Positions 1 through 9,037 of a DNA stretch of 64,000 nucleotides are shown one piece after another. The notes beneath the pieces are model-generated. The model did no database searches. It was not told where the DNA came from and was given only the letters and a program-made list of their open reading frames with translations. The position numbers were made by a program, and so were the translations under genes. Origin of the DNA: Rhodococcoides fascians A44A (lineage in GTDB: Bacteria; Actinomycetota; Actinomycetes; Mycobacteriales; Mycobacteriaceae); contig NZ_JMEX01000005.1 of the NCBI RefSeq assembly GCF_000760735.1, forward strand, positions 793,059 to 857,058, written 5' to 3'. How positions within the stretch are numbered: position 1 is the first letter of the stretch; each line of letters starts with the position of its first letter.

Positions 1-703
1 GCCCCAACAACGCCGCCGTCAACAACGGGAACGCAAGAAGAATCAGAATCGAGGTCACCAGGATGTTCCAGGTGAAAATCGGCATCCGGAACATCGTCAT
101 ACCCGGCGCCCGCAAACAGATGACCGTGGTGATCATGTTGACGCCACCGAGGATGGTGCCCAAACCGGCCACCGCCAACCCCATGATCCACAGATCAGCA
201 CCCACACCCGGCGAATGCAGAGCACTCGTCAACGGCGTGTAGGCAGTCCACCCGAAGTCCGCGGCACCACCAGGAGTGATGAACCCGGCCGTGGTGATCA
301 ACGCACCGAACAGATACAACCAGTACGAGAACGCATTGAGCCGCGGGAACGCCACATCCGGAGCACCGATCTGCAACGGCAGAATGTAATTGGCGAACCC
401 GAACACGATCGGCGTCGCATACAACAGCAACATGATCGTGCCGTGCATGGTGAACAACTGGTTGTACTGCTCGTTGGACAGAAACTGCATCCCCGGCACA
501 GCCAACTCGGCGCGCATCAACAACGCCATCAACCCACCGACGAGAAAGAACGCAATCGACGTCGCGATGTACATGATCCCCAACACCTTGGGATCAGTGG
601 TCGTAATCGCCTTGTGAACGAACGAACCCTTAGGTCCCATCCGCGGCGGAAAAGGCCGAGCCGCCGTCACAGCGGGAGTAGGCCTAGGCGCTAGGGCAGT
701 CAC
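1..703 (-). CDS. ctaD: Cytochrome c oxidase subunit I, 5' part (runs off the window)
   Basis: Catalytic heme-copper subunit of the aa3 terminal oxidase in the cytoplasmic membrane; it reduces O2 with electrons from the cytochrome bcc complex. About 234 N-terminal residues are present. The frame reads GTG at 703, with AGGAGG four bases upstream. The region [15 protein letters not shown] carries the conserved histidine that ligates low-spin heme a, and transmembrane segments follow (for example [15 protein letters not shown] and the stretch after [14 protein letters not shown]). The C-terminal half, with the CuB ligands, lies beyond base 1. Divergent from the FecB-like gene, the same arrangement as Rv3043c/Rv3044 in M. 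tuberculosis (from memory). Identity is secure; only the 3' end is missing. Confidence 0.96.
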   Translation of the reverse strand, partial: MTALAPRPTPAVTAARPFPPRMGPKGSFVHKAITTTDPKVLGIMYIATSIAFFLVGGLMALLMRAELAVPGMQFLSNEQYNQLFTMHGTIMLLLYATPIVFGFANYILPLQIGAPDVAFPRLNAFSYWLYLFGALITTAGFITPGGAADFGWTAYTPLTSALHSPGVGADLWIMGLAVAGLGTILGGVNMITTVICLRAPGMTMFRMPIFTWNILVTSILILLAFPLLTAALLG

Positions 704-942
704 TGATCCTCCTGAAGATGCGTCCCATCCCGATCGACAAGCGGGACGTCCTGGTGTCTTGCGCTATTCGAATCCTAGACCGTGCACTCCGAGCCTGACC
801 AACCGGTCCTACCGTGTGTCGTATTCGGCTCCCGCACCAGCTGGGCGGCGTCGAACGACCAGCGAGACCGGCGATTCGAGGAGCGGTCGATCTTCTTCGA
901 TAGGGTATGACGGCATCCCGACTCCCGTAAGGAACATCCGAG

Positions 943-2007
943 TTGACCAAGACGTCTCAGGCGCGCACCGCTGCCCTTGCGATCGTGGTGACAGCACTGA
1001 CGCTCGCATCCGGATGTTCGGACACCGCGTCCTCCGAGGACAACGCGTCGACCATCGTTCGGAGCACCACCAACATCGCCGGAGCCGGCGTCGTCGGCAA
1101 CGACCGCGACACCGTCGGGCTGTGCCCGGCTCCTGCACCCCTGGATCCGACGAGCATCGACGGTGACACCCGCCCGGTCGGTCACAGCGAGGGCATCACG
1201 GACGTGCCGGCGGACCCGATGCGCGTCGTCGTACTGGACGCGGCGTCACTGGACGCCACCTGCGCGCTCGGCGTCTGGGAACGCGTCGTCGGCGCAGCTC
1301 CGCTCGATCCCGACTTCCGCGGCGATGGCGATCAGGAGCTGTACCTGGGAACCGGAATCGCGCAGATCCCGTCGGTCGGGGCCGTGGGCTCACCGGACAT
1401 CGACGCCATTGCAGGCCTCTCCCCCGACCTGATCATCGGAGCGGATTCGCTGGGACCGGACATGTACGAGGCACTCGGCGACATCGCGCCGACCGTCTTC
1501 ACCAGCACCGACCAGGGATGGAAGGGCGCATTCCTGCAATCGGCCGCTGCACTGGGGCGGGGCGGGACCGCGTTCGACGAACTGGCCCGCTTCACGGCGG
1601 ACGCCGAGCAGGTCGGCCGGGACGTCAACGCCCAGCAGACGCAGGCGTCGGTCGTGCGGTTCCTCCCGGACTCCTTCTCCACCGACGCACCCTCGACGTT
1701 CGCGAGCTCCGTTCTCGCGGAGATCGGCGTGCAAAGGCCTCCGACGCAGGTCGACGCCACCGCCACCGGATCGGCCGAAGACGTCGCCGCCGCCGAAGGC
1801 GACATCGTCTACGTCCGCTTCGACGGCGACGCCGGGGAGGACTACGGCACCTCGGTCATGACCGGAGAGGCGTGGAAGGACCTGGGCTCGGCGAAGGACG
1901 GACGCATCTTCGTGGTCAACGACACCGTGTGGTCGGGCAGCGGACTGATCGCCGCCCGCACGATCCTCGCGGACGTCACCAACTCCCTGAACGCGTACGT
2001 GTCCTGA
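943..2007 (+). CDS. fecB: FecB-like iron-siderophore ABC transporter substrate-binding lipoprotein
   Basis: 354-residue periplasmic-binding-type protein expected to be lipid-anchored outside the membrane and to bind ferric siderophore or heme-type ligands. A TTG start at 943 has AAGGA about 9-10 bases upstream. The signal peptide ends in the lipobox ASGC, with the lipidated Cys near residue 25. The DPMRVVVLDAASLDATCALG and IAGLSPDLIIG stretches are typical of the FecB/BtuF fold. No permease or ATPase gene follows, so it must use an unlinked transporter or have a different partner. I looked for an IdeR/DtxR box in the 239-bp gap to ctaD and saw none. The stop is separated by one base from the NUDIX gene, so the two are probably cotranscribed. 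Confidence 0.85.
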   Translation: MTKTSQARTAALAIVVTALTLASGCSDTASSEDNASTIVRSTTNIAGAGVVGNDRDTVGLCPAPAPLDPTSIDGDTRPVGHSEGITDVPADPMRVVVLDAASLDATCALGVWERVVGAAPLDPDFRGDGDQELYLGTGIAQIPSVGAVGSPDIDAIAGLSPDLIIGADSLGPDMYEALGDIAPTVFTSTDQGWKGAFLQSAAALGRGGTAFDELARFTADAEQVGRDVNAQQTQASVVRFLPDSFSTDAPSTFASSVLAEIGVQRPPTQVDATATGSAEDVAAAEGDIVYVRFDGDAGEDYGTSVMTGEAWKDLGSAKDGRIFVVNDTVWSGSGLIAARTILADVTNSLNAYVS

Positions 2008-2008
2008 C

Positions 2009-2479
2009 ATGCCGATCCCCGAATTCGTCCTCGCTCTCCGCGACAAGGTCGGCACGTCACCGCTCTGGCTGTCCGGCGTCAGCGCCGTCGTGATCTCCGA
2101 CGGCAAGGTTCTCCTGACCCAGCGGCGGGACAACGGAAAATGGGCCGTCGTCTCCGGCATCCTCGAACCCGGCGAAGAACCCGGACCGGCCGCCCTCCGC
2201 GAAATCCGCGAGGAAGCCGGCATCGACGCCGAACTCGTCCGCCTCACCGGCGTCGACGTCACCGAGCCGATCACCTACCCCAACGGTGACGTCGCCCAGT
2301 ACCTGGACATCACCTTCCTCGCCCACCACACCGGCGGACACGCACACGTCGCCGACGACGAAAACCTCGCCGTCGCATGGTTCGACCCCGCCGAACTCCC
2401 CGACAACCTCGCCGACACCTCGCGTCTGCGCATCCACCACGCTCTCGGCGACAACGCCGAAGCCTGGTTCCGGCGCTGA
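2009..2479 (+). CDS. NUDIX hydrolase
   Basis: 156-residue single-domain NUDIX pyrophosphohydrolase. The full NUDIX box (G-x5-E-x7-R-E-U-x-E-E-x-G-U) is present with all acidic metal ligands, from GILEPGE through REIREEAGI around residues 50-72. The preceding strand SGVSAVVISDGKVLLTQR and the GDVAQYLDITFLAH segment fit the fold. The ATG lies 1 bp after the fecB stop, which implies translational coupling. Substrate cannot be told from sequence: sanitation of damaged nucleotides or a sugar-nucleotide/CoA pyrophosphate are the usual options. Confidence 0.85.
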   Translation: MPIPEFVLALRDKVGTSPLWLSGVSAVVISDGKVLLTQRRDNGKWAVVSGILEPGEEPGPAALREIREEAGIDAELVRLTGVDVTEPITYPNGDVAQYLDITFLAHHTGGHAHVADDENLAVAWFDPAELPDNLADTSRLRIHHALGDNAEAWFRR

Positions 2480-2509
2480 GCCGCCTCCTCCCCCACCCCC
2501 CTTTCGGGA

Positions 2510-2556
2510 CCGAACGTGACGTTCGGTCACTCCAAGTGACCGAACGCCACGTTCGG
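2510..2556. repeat. 47-bp palindromic element, copy 1
   Basis: An almost perfect inverted repeat of two 22-nt arms around a 3-nt centre (CCA). The inner 12 bp of each arm (CGTTCGGTCACT and its complement) are perfect; only one position in the outer arm breaks symmetry. A second, more diverged copy lies at 17030-17077 upstream of lsr2. Placed between the NUDIX gene and the SPFH gene. It could fold as an RNA hairpin and end transcription of the upstream gene, or be a dispersed REP-like element. Confidence 0.85.
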
Positions 2557-2576
2557 TGCGACGGCGGGCGCGGAAT

Positions 2577-2597
2577 GTGATATCACTTTAGTATCAC
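2577..2597. promoter_or_regulatory. Candidate operator before the SPFH gene
   Basis: GTGATATCAC (2577-2586) is a perfect 10-bp palindrome. It is followed after TTTA by GTATCAC, giving repeated TATCAC half-sites ending 20 bp before the GTG start. Such short repeated half-sites suit a ribbon-helix-helix repressor, and the second gene of this operon encodes exactly such a protein. Autoregulation is inference. Confidence 0.5.
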
Positions 2598-2616
2598 TAC
2601 TGAGAGGGAGGCCATT

Positions 2617-3534
2617 GTGACTGGACCATCGACTGTTGCCGAGAAACCGACGGGTGCTCCGACGACGACGATTGCCGAACGGCCGGGGTGGGATCTGCCG
2701 GGGTGGTCGATGCTCGGGGTCGGGCTCGTTCTGTTCCTGGGAGGTATTGCGGCGTTCGTACTCGGCCTCGTGCTCACCGTTGTCCCGCTGGCTGTCGTCG
2801 GCGCTGTGTTGTTCGTCGTGTCGCTTCCCGTTCTTGCAGGTTTGACGTTGGTGCAGCCGAATCAGGCTCGCGTGCTTCAGCTCCTGGGAAGTTCGTACAG
2901 CGGAACGCTCCGCACGCCCGGCCTGCGTTGGACGAATCCGTTGACGTACCGCAAGGCGATTTCGACGCGAATTCGCAATCACGAGACGGGACAGTCGAAG
3001 GTCAACGACGCCGACGGCAACCCGATCGAGATCTCGGCGATCGTGGTGTGGCAGGTGGCGGACACCGCGCTCGCGTCGTTCCAGGTCGACGACTACGAGG
3101 AGTTCGTCGCGGTGCAGACCGAGTCGGCGGTCCGGCATATCGCCGGTAGCTACCCGTACGATGCAGAGGGTCGAATGTCGTTGCGCGAGAACGCCGACGA
3201 AATTACCGGCGCGATGAGCGAGGAAGTGCACGCACGGGTTCGATCGGCGGGCGTCGAGGTGATCGAGACGCGGATCAATCGACTTGCGTACGCCCCGGAG
3301 ATCGCGCAGGCGATGCTGCGTCGTCAGCAGGCAGGTGCTGTCATCGCTGCACGTCAGCAGATCGTCGAAGGCGCGGTGGGAATGGTCGAGATGGCGCTCG
3401 CGAAGCTCGAGGACAAGCACGTCGTCGAGTTGGACGAGGAACGGAAGGCCACGATGGTGTCCAACTTGCTCGTCGTGCTGTGCAGTGACCGCGACACGCA
3501 GCCTGTGGTGAACACCGGATCGCTCTACCAGTAA
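2617..3534 (+). CDS. SPFH/Band 7 (prohibitin-stomatin-like) membrane protein
   Basis: 305 residues. GTG start with GAGGGAGG about 7 bases upstream. Two hydrophobic segments (about residues 28-70) anchor the N-terminus, followed by the SPFH domain: [14 protein letters not shown], the [10 protein letters not shown] region, [20 protein letters not shown], then the [20 protein letters not shown] stretch and an Ala/Gln-rich helical part ([21 protein letters not shown]). SPFH proteins oligomerise at the membrane and scaffold lipid microdomains or protease complexes. No NfeD-type partner is next to it; a 65-residue DNA-binding protein follows after 4 bp, which is an unusual pairing. Role unknown beyond the family. 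Confidence 0.88.
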   Translation: MTGPSTVAEKPTGAPTTTIAERPGWDLPGWSMLGVGLVLFLGGIAAFVLGLVLTVVPLAVVGAVLFVVSLPVLAGLTLVQPNQARVLQLLGSSYSGTLRTPGLRWTNPLTYRKAISTRIRNHETGQSKVNDADGNPIEISAIVVWQVADTALASFQVDDYEEFVAVQTESAVRHIAGSYPYDAEGRMSLRENADEITGAMSEEVHARVRSAGVEVIETRINRLAYAPEIAQAMLRRQQAGAVIAARQQIVEGAVGMVEMALAKLEDKHVVELDEERKATMVSNLLVVLCSDRDTQPVVNTGSLYQ

Positions 3535-3538
3535 TCCG

Positions 3539-3736
3539 ATGCCCGTCGAACGCAAGAAGCTTCTGCTCAGACTCGACCCAGCGGTGCACGACGCGCTTGC
3601 CCGCTGGGCTGCCGACGAGCTCCGGAGCACGAATGCGCAGATCGAGTTTCTGTTGCGTCGCGCTCTGACCGAGCAAGGACGGATGCCGAAGGACGCGGAA
3701 ACGATGCGGAAGCAGGGCAGGCCCCCCGGCTCGTAG
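3539..3736 (+). CDS. Small ribbon-helix-helix (Arc/CopG-like) protein
   Basis: 65 residues. The first 45 form an Arc-type ribbon-helix-helix: a basic strand RKKLLLRLDP, then helix VHDALARWAADEL and helix STNAQIEFLLRRAL. The tail is short and charged. Starts 4 bp after the SPFH stop, so it is co-expressed. It could repress this operon through the TATCAC half-sites at 2577-2597. RHH proteins are often antitoxins, but neither neighbour looks like a toxin. Confidence 0.75.
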   Translation: MPVERKKLLLRLDPAVHDALARWAADELRSTNAQIEFLLRRALTEQGRMPKDAETMRKQGRPPGS

Positions 3737-3747
3737 CCGGAGGGCCT
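3718..3747. terminator. Hairpin between the RHH gene and nrdF
   Basis: Two stacked stems, CAGGCCC/GGGCCTG outside and CCGGC/GCCGG inside, with a TCGTA loop. It overlaps the 3' end of the RHH gene and lies just past the nrdF stop, so it can serve both convergent transcripts. No T-tract on either side. Confidence 0.6.
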
Positions 3748-3763
3748 GCGCTGTCGAACAGGA

Positions 3764-4795
<1,032 letters not shown>

Positions 4796-4809
4796 TCAGC
4801 GGCCTCGGC

Positions 4810-6972
4810 CTACAGCATGCACGAAACGCAGCCCTCCACCTCGGTGCCTTCGAGTGCCATCTGACGCAGCCGGATGTAGTACAGCGTCTTGATGCCCTTG
4901 CGCCATGCGTAGATCTGCGCTTTGTTGATGTCACGCGTGGTGGCGGTGTCCTTGAAGAACAGCGTCAGTGACAGGCCTTGATCGACGTGCTGCGTTGCCG
5001 CGGCGTAGGTGTCGATGATCTTCTCGTACCCGATTTCGTAGGCATCCTGGTAGTAGTCCAGGTTGTCGTTGGTCAGGTAGGGCGCCGGGTAGTAGACCCG
5101 ACCGATCTTGCCTTCCTTGCGGATCTCGATCTTGGACGCGACGGGGTGGATCGAGGACGTCGAGTTGTTGATGTAGGAGATCGATCCGGTCGGCGGAACG
5201 GCCTGCAGGTTCTGGTTGTAGATGCCGTACTGCTGCACCGACTCCTTCAGCGCGGACCAATCGGCCTGCGTGGGGATGTGCACGTCGGCTTCCGCGAACA
5301 GAGACGCCACCCGAGCGGTACTCGGCTCCCACACCCGGTCGGTGTACTTGTCGAAGAACTCACCCGAGGCGTACTTGGATTCGGGGAACCCCTTGAAGTA
5401 GGTTCCGCGGTCCTTCGCGAGCTGGTTCGACGCCTGGATGGCGTGGAACAGCACGGTGTAGAAGTAGATGTTCGTGAAGTCGACGCCTTCGACGGAACCG
5501 TAGTGGATGCGCTCACGCGCGAGGTATCCGTGCAGGTTCATCTGGCCGAGGCCGATGGCGTGAGAGTCGTTGTTGCCCTGCTCGATCGACGGCACCGAGT
5601 AGATGTGGGTCTGATCGGACACGGCGGTCAATCCACGGATCGCGACGGCGATGGTCTTGCCGAAGTCCGGCGAGTCCATCGTCTTGGCGATGTTGAGCGA
5701 GCCGAGGTTGCAGGAGATGTCCTTGCCGACGTGGCTGTAGGACAGGTCGTCGTTGAACAGCGACGGCGTCGAGACCTGCAGGATCTCCGAGCAGAGGTTG
5801 GAGTGGGTGATCTTGCCCTTCACCGGGTTCGCTCGGTTCACGGTGTCCTCGAACATGATGTACGGGTAACCGGATTCGAACTGGAGCTCGGCGAGTGTCT
5901 GGAAGAATTCGCGCGCCTTGATCTTGGTCTTGCGAATTCGCTTGTCGTCCACCATCTCGTAGTACTTCTCGGTGACGTTGATGTCCGCGAACGGGACGCC
6001 GTAGATGCGCTCGACGTCGTACGGGGAGAACAGGTACATCTCCTCGTTCTTCTTCGCCAGCTCGAACGTGATGTCCGGAATGACGATTCCGAGCGAGAGT
6101 GTCTTGATGCGGATCTTCTCGTCCGCGTTCTCGCGCTTGGTGTCGAGGAACTTGTAGACGTCGGGGTGGTGCGCGTGGAGGTACACCGCTCCCGCACCCT
6201 GACGGGCACCGAGCTGGTTGGCGTAGGAGAACGAGTCCTCGAGGAGCTTCATGATGGGAATGACGCCCGAGCTCTGGTTCTCGATCCGCTTGATCGGGGC
6301 GCCTGCCTCACGAATGTTACTGAGCAGCAGGGCAACACCGCCACCGCGCTTGGACAGCTGCAAGGCAGAGTTGATGGAGCGCCCGATGGACTCCATGTTG
6401 TCCTCGATGCGCAGCAGGAAGCAGGAGACGGGCTCGCCGCGCTGCTTCTTGCCCGAGTTGAGAAACGTCGGGGTGGCGGGCTGGAACCGTCCGGCGATGA
6501 TCTCGTCGACCAGATCCGTCGCGAGCCTTTCGTCACCGGCCGCGAGGGTCAGAGCGACCATGCAGACGCGGTCCTCGAAGCGTTCGAGGTAACGCTTACC
6601 GTCGAACGTCTTGAGCGTGTAGGACGTGTAGTACTTGAACGCGCCGAGGAACGTCGGGAAACGGAACTTCTTCGAGTAGGCGTGGTTGATCAGGAACTTC
6701 ACGAACTCGCGCGAGTACTGGTCCAGCACCTCGGGCTCGTAGTAGTTCTCCTCGACGAGGTAGTCGAGCTTCTCGTCCAGATCGTGGAAGAAGACCGTGT
6801 TCTGGTTTACGTGCTGCAGGAAGTACTGGTTGGCCGCCTCGCGGTCCTTCTCGAACTGGATCTCGCCGTTGGGACCGTACAGATTCAGCATCGCGTTCAA
6901 CGCGTGATAATCCAGATCGCTGTCCGATCGAGCGGCGTTGACGGGTGCTACCTCGGTGATGGTCGGTGCCAC
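4810..6972 (-). CDS. nrdE: Class Ib ribonucleoside-diphosphate reductase, alpha (large) subunit
   Basis: 720 residues. Catalytic subunit that reduces NDPs to dNDPs. The GTG at 6972 is chosen because GGAG lies 7 bases upstream and the protein then begins at the usual class Ib N-terminus; the open frame extends 57 codons further but that stretch is basic, low-complexity and runs into nrdI. Motifs: NLCSEI (active-site Cys), CNLGSLNIA, the radical-site region [17 protein letters not shown], and the C-terminal redox pair EGCVSCML, which NrdH re-reduces. The N-terminal ATP-cone of class Ia is absent, as expected for class Ib. Confidence 0.97.
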   Translation of the reverse strand: MAPTITEVAPVNAARSDSDLDYHALNAMLNLYGPNGEIQFEKDREAANQYFLQHVNQNTVFFHDLDEKLDYLVEENYYEPEVLDQYSREFVKFLINHAYSKKFRFPTFLGAFKYYTSYTLKTFDGKRYLERFEDRVCMVALTLAAGDERLATDLVDEIIAGRFQPATPTFLNSGKKQRGEPVSCFLLRIEDNMESIGRSINSALQLSKRGGGVALLLSNIREAGAPIKRIENQSSGVIPIMKLLEDSFSYANQLGARQGAGAVYLHAHHPDVYKFLDTKRENADEKIRIKTLSLGIVIPDITFELAKKNEEMYLFSPYDVERIYGVPFADINVTEKYYEMVDDKRIRKTKIKAREFFQTLAELQFESGYPYIMFEDTVNRANPVKGKITHSNLCSEILQVSTPSLFNDDLSYSHVGKDISCNLGSLNIAKTMDSPDFGKTIAVAIRGLTAVSDQTHIYSVPSIEQGNNDSHAIGLGQMNLHGYLARERIHYGSVEGVDFTNIYFYTVLFHAIQASNQLAKDRGTYFKGFPESKYASGEFFDKYTDRVWEPSTARVASLFAEADVHIPTQADWSALKESVQQYGIYNQNLQAVPPTGSISYINNSTSSIHPVASKIEIRKEGKIGRVYYPAPYLTNDNLDYYQDAYEIGYEKIIDTYAAATQHVDQGLSLTLFFKDTATTRDINKAQIYAWRKGIKTLYYIRLRQMALEGTEVEGCVSCML

Positions 6973-7019
6973 GGCTTCGCTCCAGTTCCTTCTACATGTC
7001 GTGTGTTGTGTGCGCTGCG

Positions 7020-7484
7020 CTAGTGGACCTGCGCGGCGCGGCGGGATTCGCGCTCCCAGAAGTCCTCGAGACCCTCGCGGACTCGATGTACGTCTTCGGG
7101 AGTGCCCATCAGTTCGAATCGGTAGAGATACGGAACTGCGCACTTTTGCGAAATGACATCGCCTGCAAAGCAGAACGAATCACCGAAATTGGTGTTGCCG
7201 GCCGCGATGACCGCTCGGATCAGCGACCGATTGTGCTTGCGGTTGAGAAATTTGATGACTTGCTTGGGGACGTAGCTGGTGTCGCGGCCCTCGAACGTCA
7301 TTCCCCCGCCGTACGTGGGCACGATCAACACGTAGGGCTGGTCCACCGAGAAGTCCTCGGGGTTCTTGAGCGGGATGCGACTTGCCGGAAGCGCGAGCTT
7401 CGTGACGAACCGATGCGTGTTCTCGGATGCGCTGGAGAAGTAGACGATCGGATGCGTCGACGGCGGAGCGGGAGCGGAATTCAC
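7020..7484 (-). CDS. nrdI: NrdI flavodoxin-like activator of class Ib RNR
   Basis: 154 residues. Reduced FMN in NrdI makes the oxidant that assembles the Mn(III)2-tyrosyl radical in NrdF. The flavodoxin phosphate loop is seen at [15 protein letters not shown], the VPTYGGG segment follows, and the C-terminal half has [22 protein letters not shown] start with AGGAGG about 12 bases upstream. Lies 47 bp before the nrdE start and 38 bp after nrdH. Confidence 0.95.
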   Translation of the reverse strand: MNSAPAPPSTHPIVYFSSASENTHRFVTKLALPASRIPLKNPEDFSVDQPYVLIVPTYGGGMTFEGRDTSYVPKQVIKFLNRKHNRSLIRAVIAAGNTNFGDSFCFAGDVISQKCAVPYLYRFELMGTPEDVHRVREGLEDFWERESRRAAQVH

Positions 7485-7522
7485 ACCTGCTCATCTCCTC
7501 CTACGTCCGGAGCATCCTGAGT

Positions 7523-7756
7523 TCAAGCAACACTCGCCGTGAGTGCCTTGATGCGGTCGGGACGGAATCCGGACCAGTGGTCTTCACCCGCGACGACGAC
7601 GGGAGCCTGGAGGTAGCCGAGCGCCATCACGTAATCACGAGCCTCGGCATCCTGCGAGATGTCGACGACGTTGTACTCGATGCCCTCTTTGTCGAGAGCG
7701 CGGTAGGTGGCATTGCACTGAACGCAGGCGGGCTTGGTGTAGACGGTGATGCTCAT
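7523..7756 (-). CDS. nrdH: NrdH glutaredoxin-like redoxin
   Basis: 77 residues. Electron donor that re-reduces the NrdE C-terminal cysteines, itself reduced by thioredoxin reductase. The active site is CVQC in KPACVQCNATYRALD, and the C-terminal WSGFRPDRI is the conserved NrdH signature. First gene of the operon; the 450-bp gap upstream carries NrdR-type boxes. Confidence 0.96.
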   Translation of the reverse strand: MSITVYTKPACVQCNATYRALDKEGIEYNVVDISQDAEARDYVMALGYLQAPVVVAGEDHWSGFRPDRIKALTASVA

Positions 7757-7897
7757 GATGTTCCCCTTTTCCGTACCGACCTCGGCCGACGATTCCGACG
7801 CCGAGCGGCAACCCGGGTCAGAGCAGTTTCGAGACGATTCACCGTGCTTCGAGCCCGTTTTCGGGGCTTCCTGCGTTGTGTCCTCTCGACTGCTCAG

Positions 7898-7945
7898 ACA
7901 CTACACCTTGTGTCCGACATATGCCTACAACACGAGATGTTGCGA
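7898..7945 (-). promoter_or_regulatory. Candidate NrdR boxes upstream of nrdH
   Basis: ACACTACACCTTGTGT (7898-7913) closely fits the 16-bp NrdR box (ACAC-n8-GTGT with an AT-leaning centre). A weaker second site, ACACGAGATGTTGCGA (7930-7945), lies 32 bp centre to centre, about three helical turns, the usual spacing of paired NrdR boxes. NrdR represses RNR genes when dATP or ATP is bound. The pairing supports the call; the second box is degenerate. Confidence 0.65.
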
Positions 7946-8133
7946 ACAACATCGTTGGTATTCGCTGGTCACAGTCTTGCCGACGAGCAAATTGTTCGGC
8001 CGCTGCGGCGTGTCGCGTGCGACACGATTTCATGTCATGCGTCACACCGAAGACGCGAAACCATGGTGACCGAGTACAGCAAGCCGACACGCCGCACGCG
8101 AAGGGTGAAACAGTCCGGTTCGCGCACGAGAAA

Positions 8134-8164
8134 GGCCCTCGAAGTCTTGTCGACTCCGAGGGCC
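8134..8164 (-). terminator. Rho-independent terminator of rpmJ
   Basis: Stem GGCCCTCG/CGAGGGCC extended inside by AGTC/GACT, followed on the minus strand by TTTCT. Lies about 40 bp downstream of the rpmJ stop. Confidence 0.7.
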
Positions 8165-8204
8165 TCCTCCGGCCGCCCGTAGGCGCTGATGCGCCGTCGA
8201 TCCG

Positions 8205-8327
8205 TCAGCGTTGGCGCGCCTTGAACCGCGGTTCCTTCTTGTTGATCACGAACACCTTGCCGTGACGGCGAACGACCTGGGCGCCCGGCTTGTTCTTCAG
8301 CGATTTCAGTGAGTTTCGTACTTTCAT
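8205..8327 (-). CDS. rpmJ: 50S ribosomal protein L36, cysteine-free (type B) form
   Basis: 40 residues, beginning [13 protein letters not shown] and ending EPRFKARQR. The length, the [12 protein letters not shown] core and the basic tail identify L36. The Zn-ribbon cysteines (and His) of the ordinary form are missing, so this is the zinc-independent paralogue that replaces it when zinc is scarce. It lies 38 bp downstream of the FMN reductase stop, and that gap carries a Zur-box-like sequence, so it may have its own control rather than being read through. Confidence 0.92.
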   Translation of the reverse strand: MKVRNSLKSLKNKPGAQVVRRHGKVFVINKKEPRFKARQR

Positions 8328-8339
8328 ACGAAAACCCTA

Positions 8340-8358
8340 CATGAAAACGATTCCCGTT
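8340..8358 (-). promoter_or_regulatory. Possible Zur box upstream of rpmJ
   Basis: Read on the minus strand, ACGGGAATCGTTTTCATG matches one half of the actinobacterial Zur palindrome (GAATCGTTTTCAT is close to consensus); the other half is degenerate. It ends about 13 bp before the rpmJ ATG. Zur control of cysteine-free ribosomal proteins is established in related genera; its use here is inference. Confidence 0.4.
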
Positions 8359-8365
8359 ACCGTAA

Positions 8366-8932
8366 TCAGGCGGCGATGAGCTCGTCGGATGCCTTGACCA
8401 ACTCCGCAACGACGGCGCCGATCTCGGCGGAGACCTCGGCGTTCTCGCGCGGGTGAGCAGTTCCGAACTTGTCGATGGTTCCGCCGATCGTGAGCTCGAC
8501 GTCCTCGAGCACCTTGCCGCCCGCGATGCCGACGGCCTTGCGAGCATCGTCGTGCGCCCACTTGGCACCGTTTCCACTCGGCGACGCGCTGATGACGGCG
8601 ACCGGCTTCTTCGACACCGCACCGGCGCCGTACGGACGGGAGAGCCAGTCGATGGCGTTCTTCAGAACTGCAGGAATGGTGCCGTTGTATTCGGGCGTGA
8701 CGAGCAGAAACGCGGTGGCCTTCTCCGCCGCTGCACGCAGCTCGAGTGCGGAGCTGGGAACTTTGCCGTCGACGTCGATGTCCTCGTTGTAGAACGGCAC
8801 ATCGGCAAGACCGTCGTAGACCACCGCCGAGGAGCCCTCAGGGGTCAGCGACGCCGCGGTATCGGCAATCTGCTTGTTGACCGAATCCGCGCGGAGACTT
8901 CCGACGAGAACGAGAACGTGTGCATCAGACAT
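8366..8932 (-). CDS. NADPH-dependent FMN reductase family protein
   Basis: 188 residues, flavodoxin-like fold. The phosphate-binding loop is VGSLRADSVNKQIAD near the N-terminus, and LLVTPEYNGTIPAVLKNAIDW is the family signature around the flavin ring and dimer interface. Cytosolic enzymes of this type (ChrR/azoreductase-like) reduce quinones, chromate or azo compounds with NAD(P)H. The ATG at 8932 is preceded by AAGGAA, while an upstream in-frame start has no such site. Divergent from a TetR gene across about 105 bp with a perfect palindrome, so probably controlled by it. Confidence 0.87.
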   Translation of the reverse strand: MSDAHVLVLVGSLRADSVNKQIADTAASLTPEGSSAVVYDGLADVPFYNEDIDVDGKVPSSALELRAAAEKATAFLLVTPEYNGTIPAVLKNAIDWLSRPYGAGAVSKKPVAVISASPSGNGAKWAHDDARKAVGIAGGKVLEDVELTIGGTIDKFGTAHPRENAEVSAEIGAVVAELVKASDELIAA

Positions 8933-8993
8933 GAGTAATTCCTTCGAGTTCGAGTGTGCAGCCGGTGTTCGACCCAATTCTTACCACTCAAAC

Positions 8994-9005
8994 GGACCGC
9001 GGTCC
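8994..9005. promoter_or_regulatory. Candidate TetR operator
   Basis: GGACCGCGGTCC is a perfect 12-bp palindrome in the FMN reductase/TetR divergent gap, 62 bp and 33 bp from the two starts. TetR-family repressors commonly bind such sites between themselves and a divergent target. Confidence 0.55.
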
Positions 9006-9037
9006 ACTTCCATTCCCGAGCAGGTAGACTGTCCCTT

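Larger units (their letters stand above)
7757..8204. other. nrdH upstream region (about 450 bp, no gene)
   Basis: Holds the nrdHIEF promoter region with NrdR-like boxes (7898-7945), a short symmetric sequence TGTCGCGTGCGACA near 8010, and the rpmJ terminator (8134-8164). Open frames here have no ribosome-binding site or recognisable protein, so I call no gene. Confidence 0.6.

Noticed and set aside
704-942. IdeR/DtxR iron box between ctaD and fecB
   Set aside because: I looked for a TTAGGTTAG...CTAACCTAA-like palindrome and found none, despite the siderophore-binding annotation.
4978-7023. A 681-codon open frame antisense to nrdE
   Set aside because: It is a by-product of high-GC codon bias opposite a certain gene. 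Its protein is Val/Asp/Leu/Arg-rich with no domain, and it has no ribosome-binding site.
6973-7143. 57-codon N-terminal extension of nrdE
   Set aside because: It would overlap nrdI, is Arg/Ser-rich, and a GTG with a good ribosome-binding site gives the normal class Ib start.
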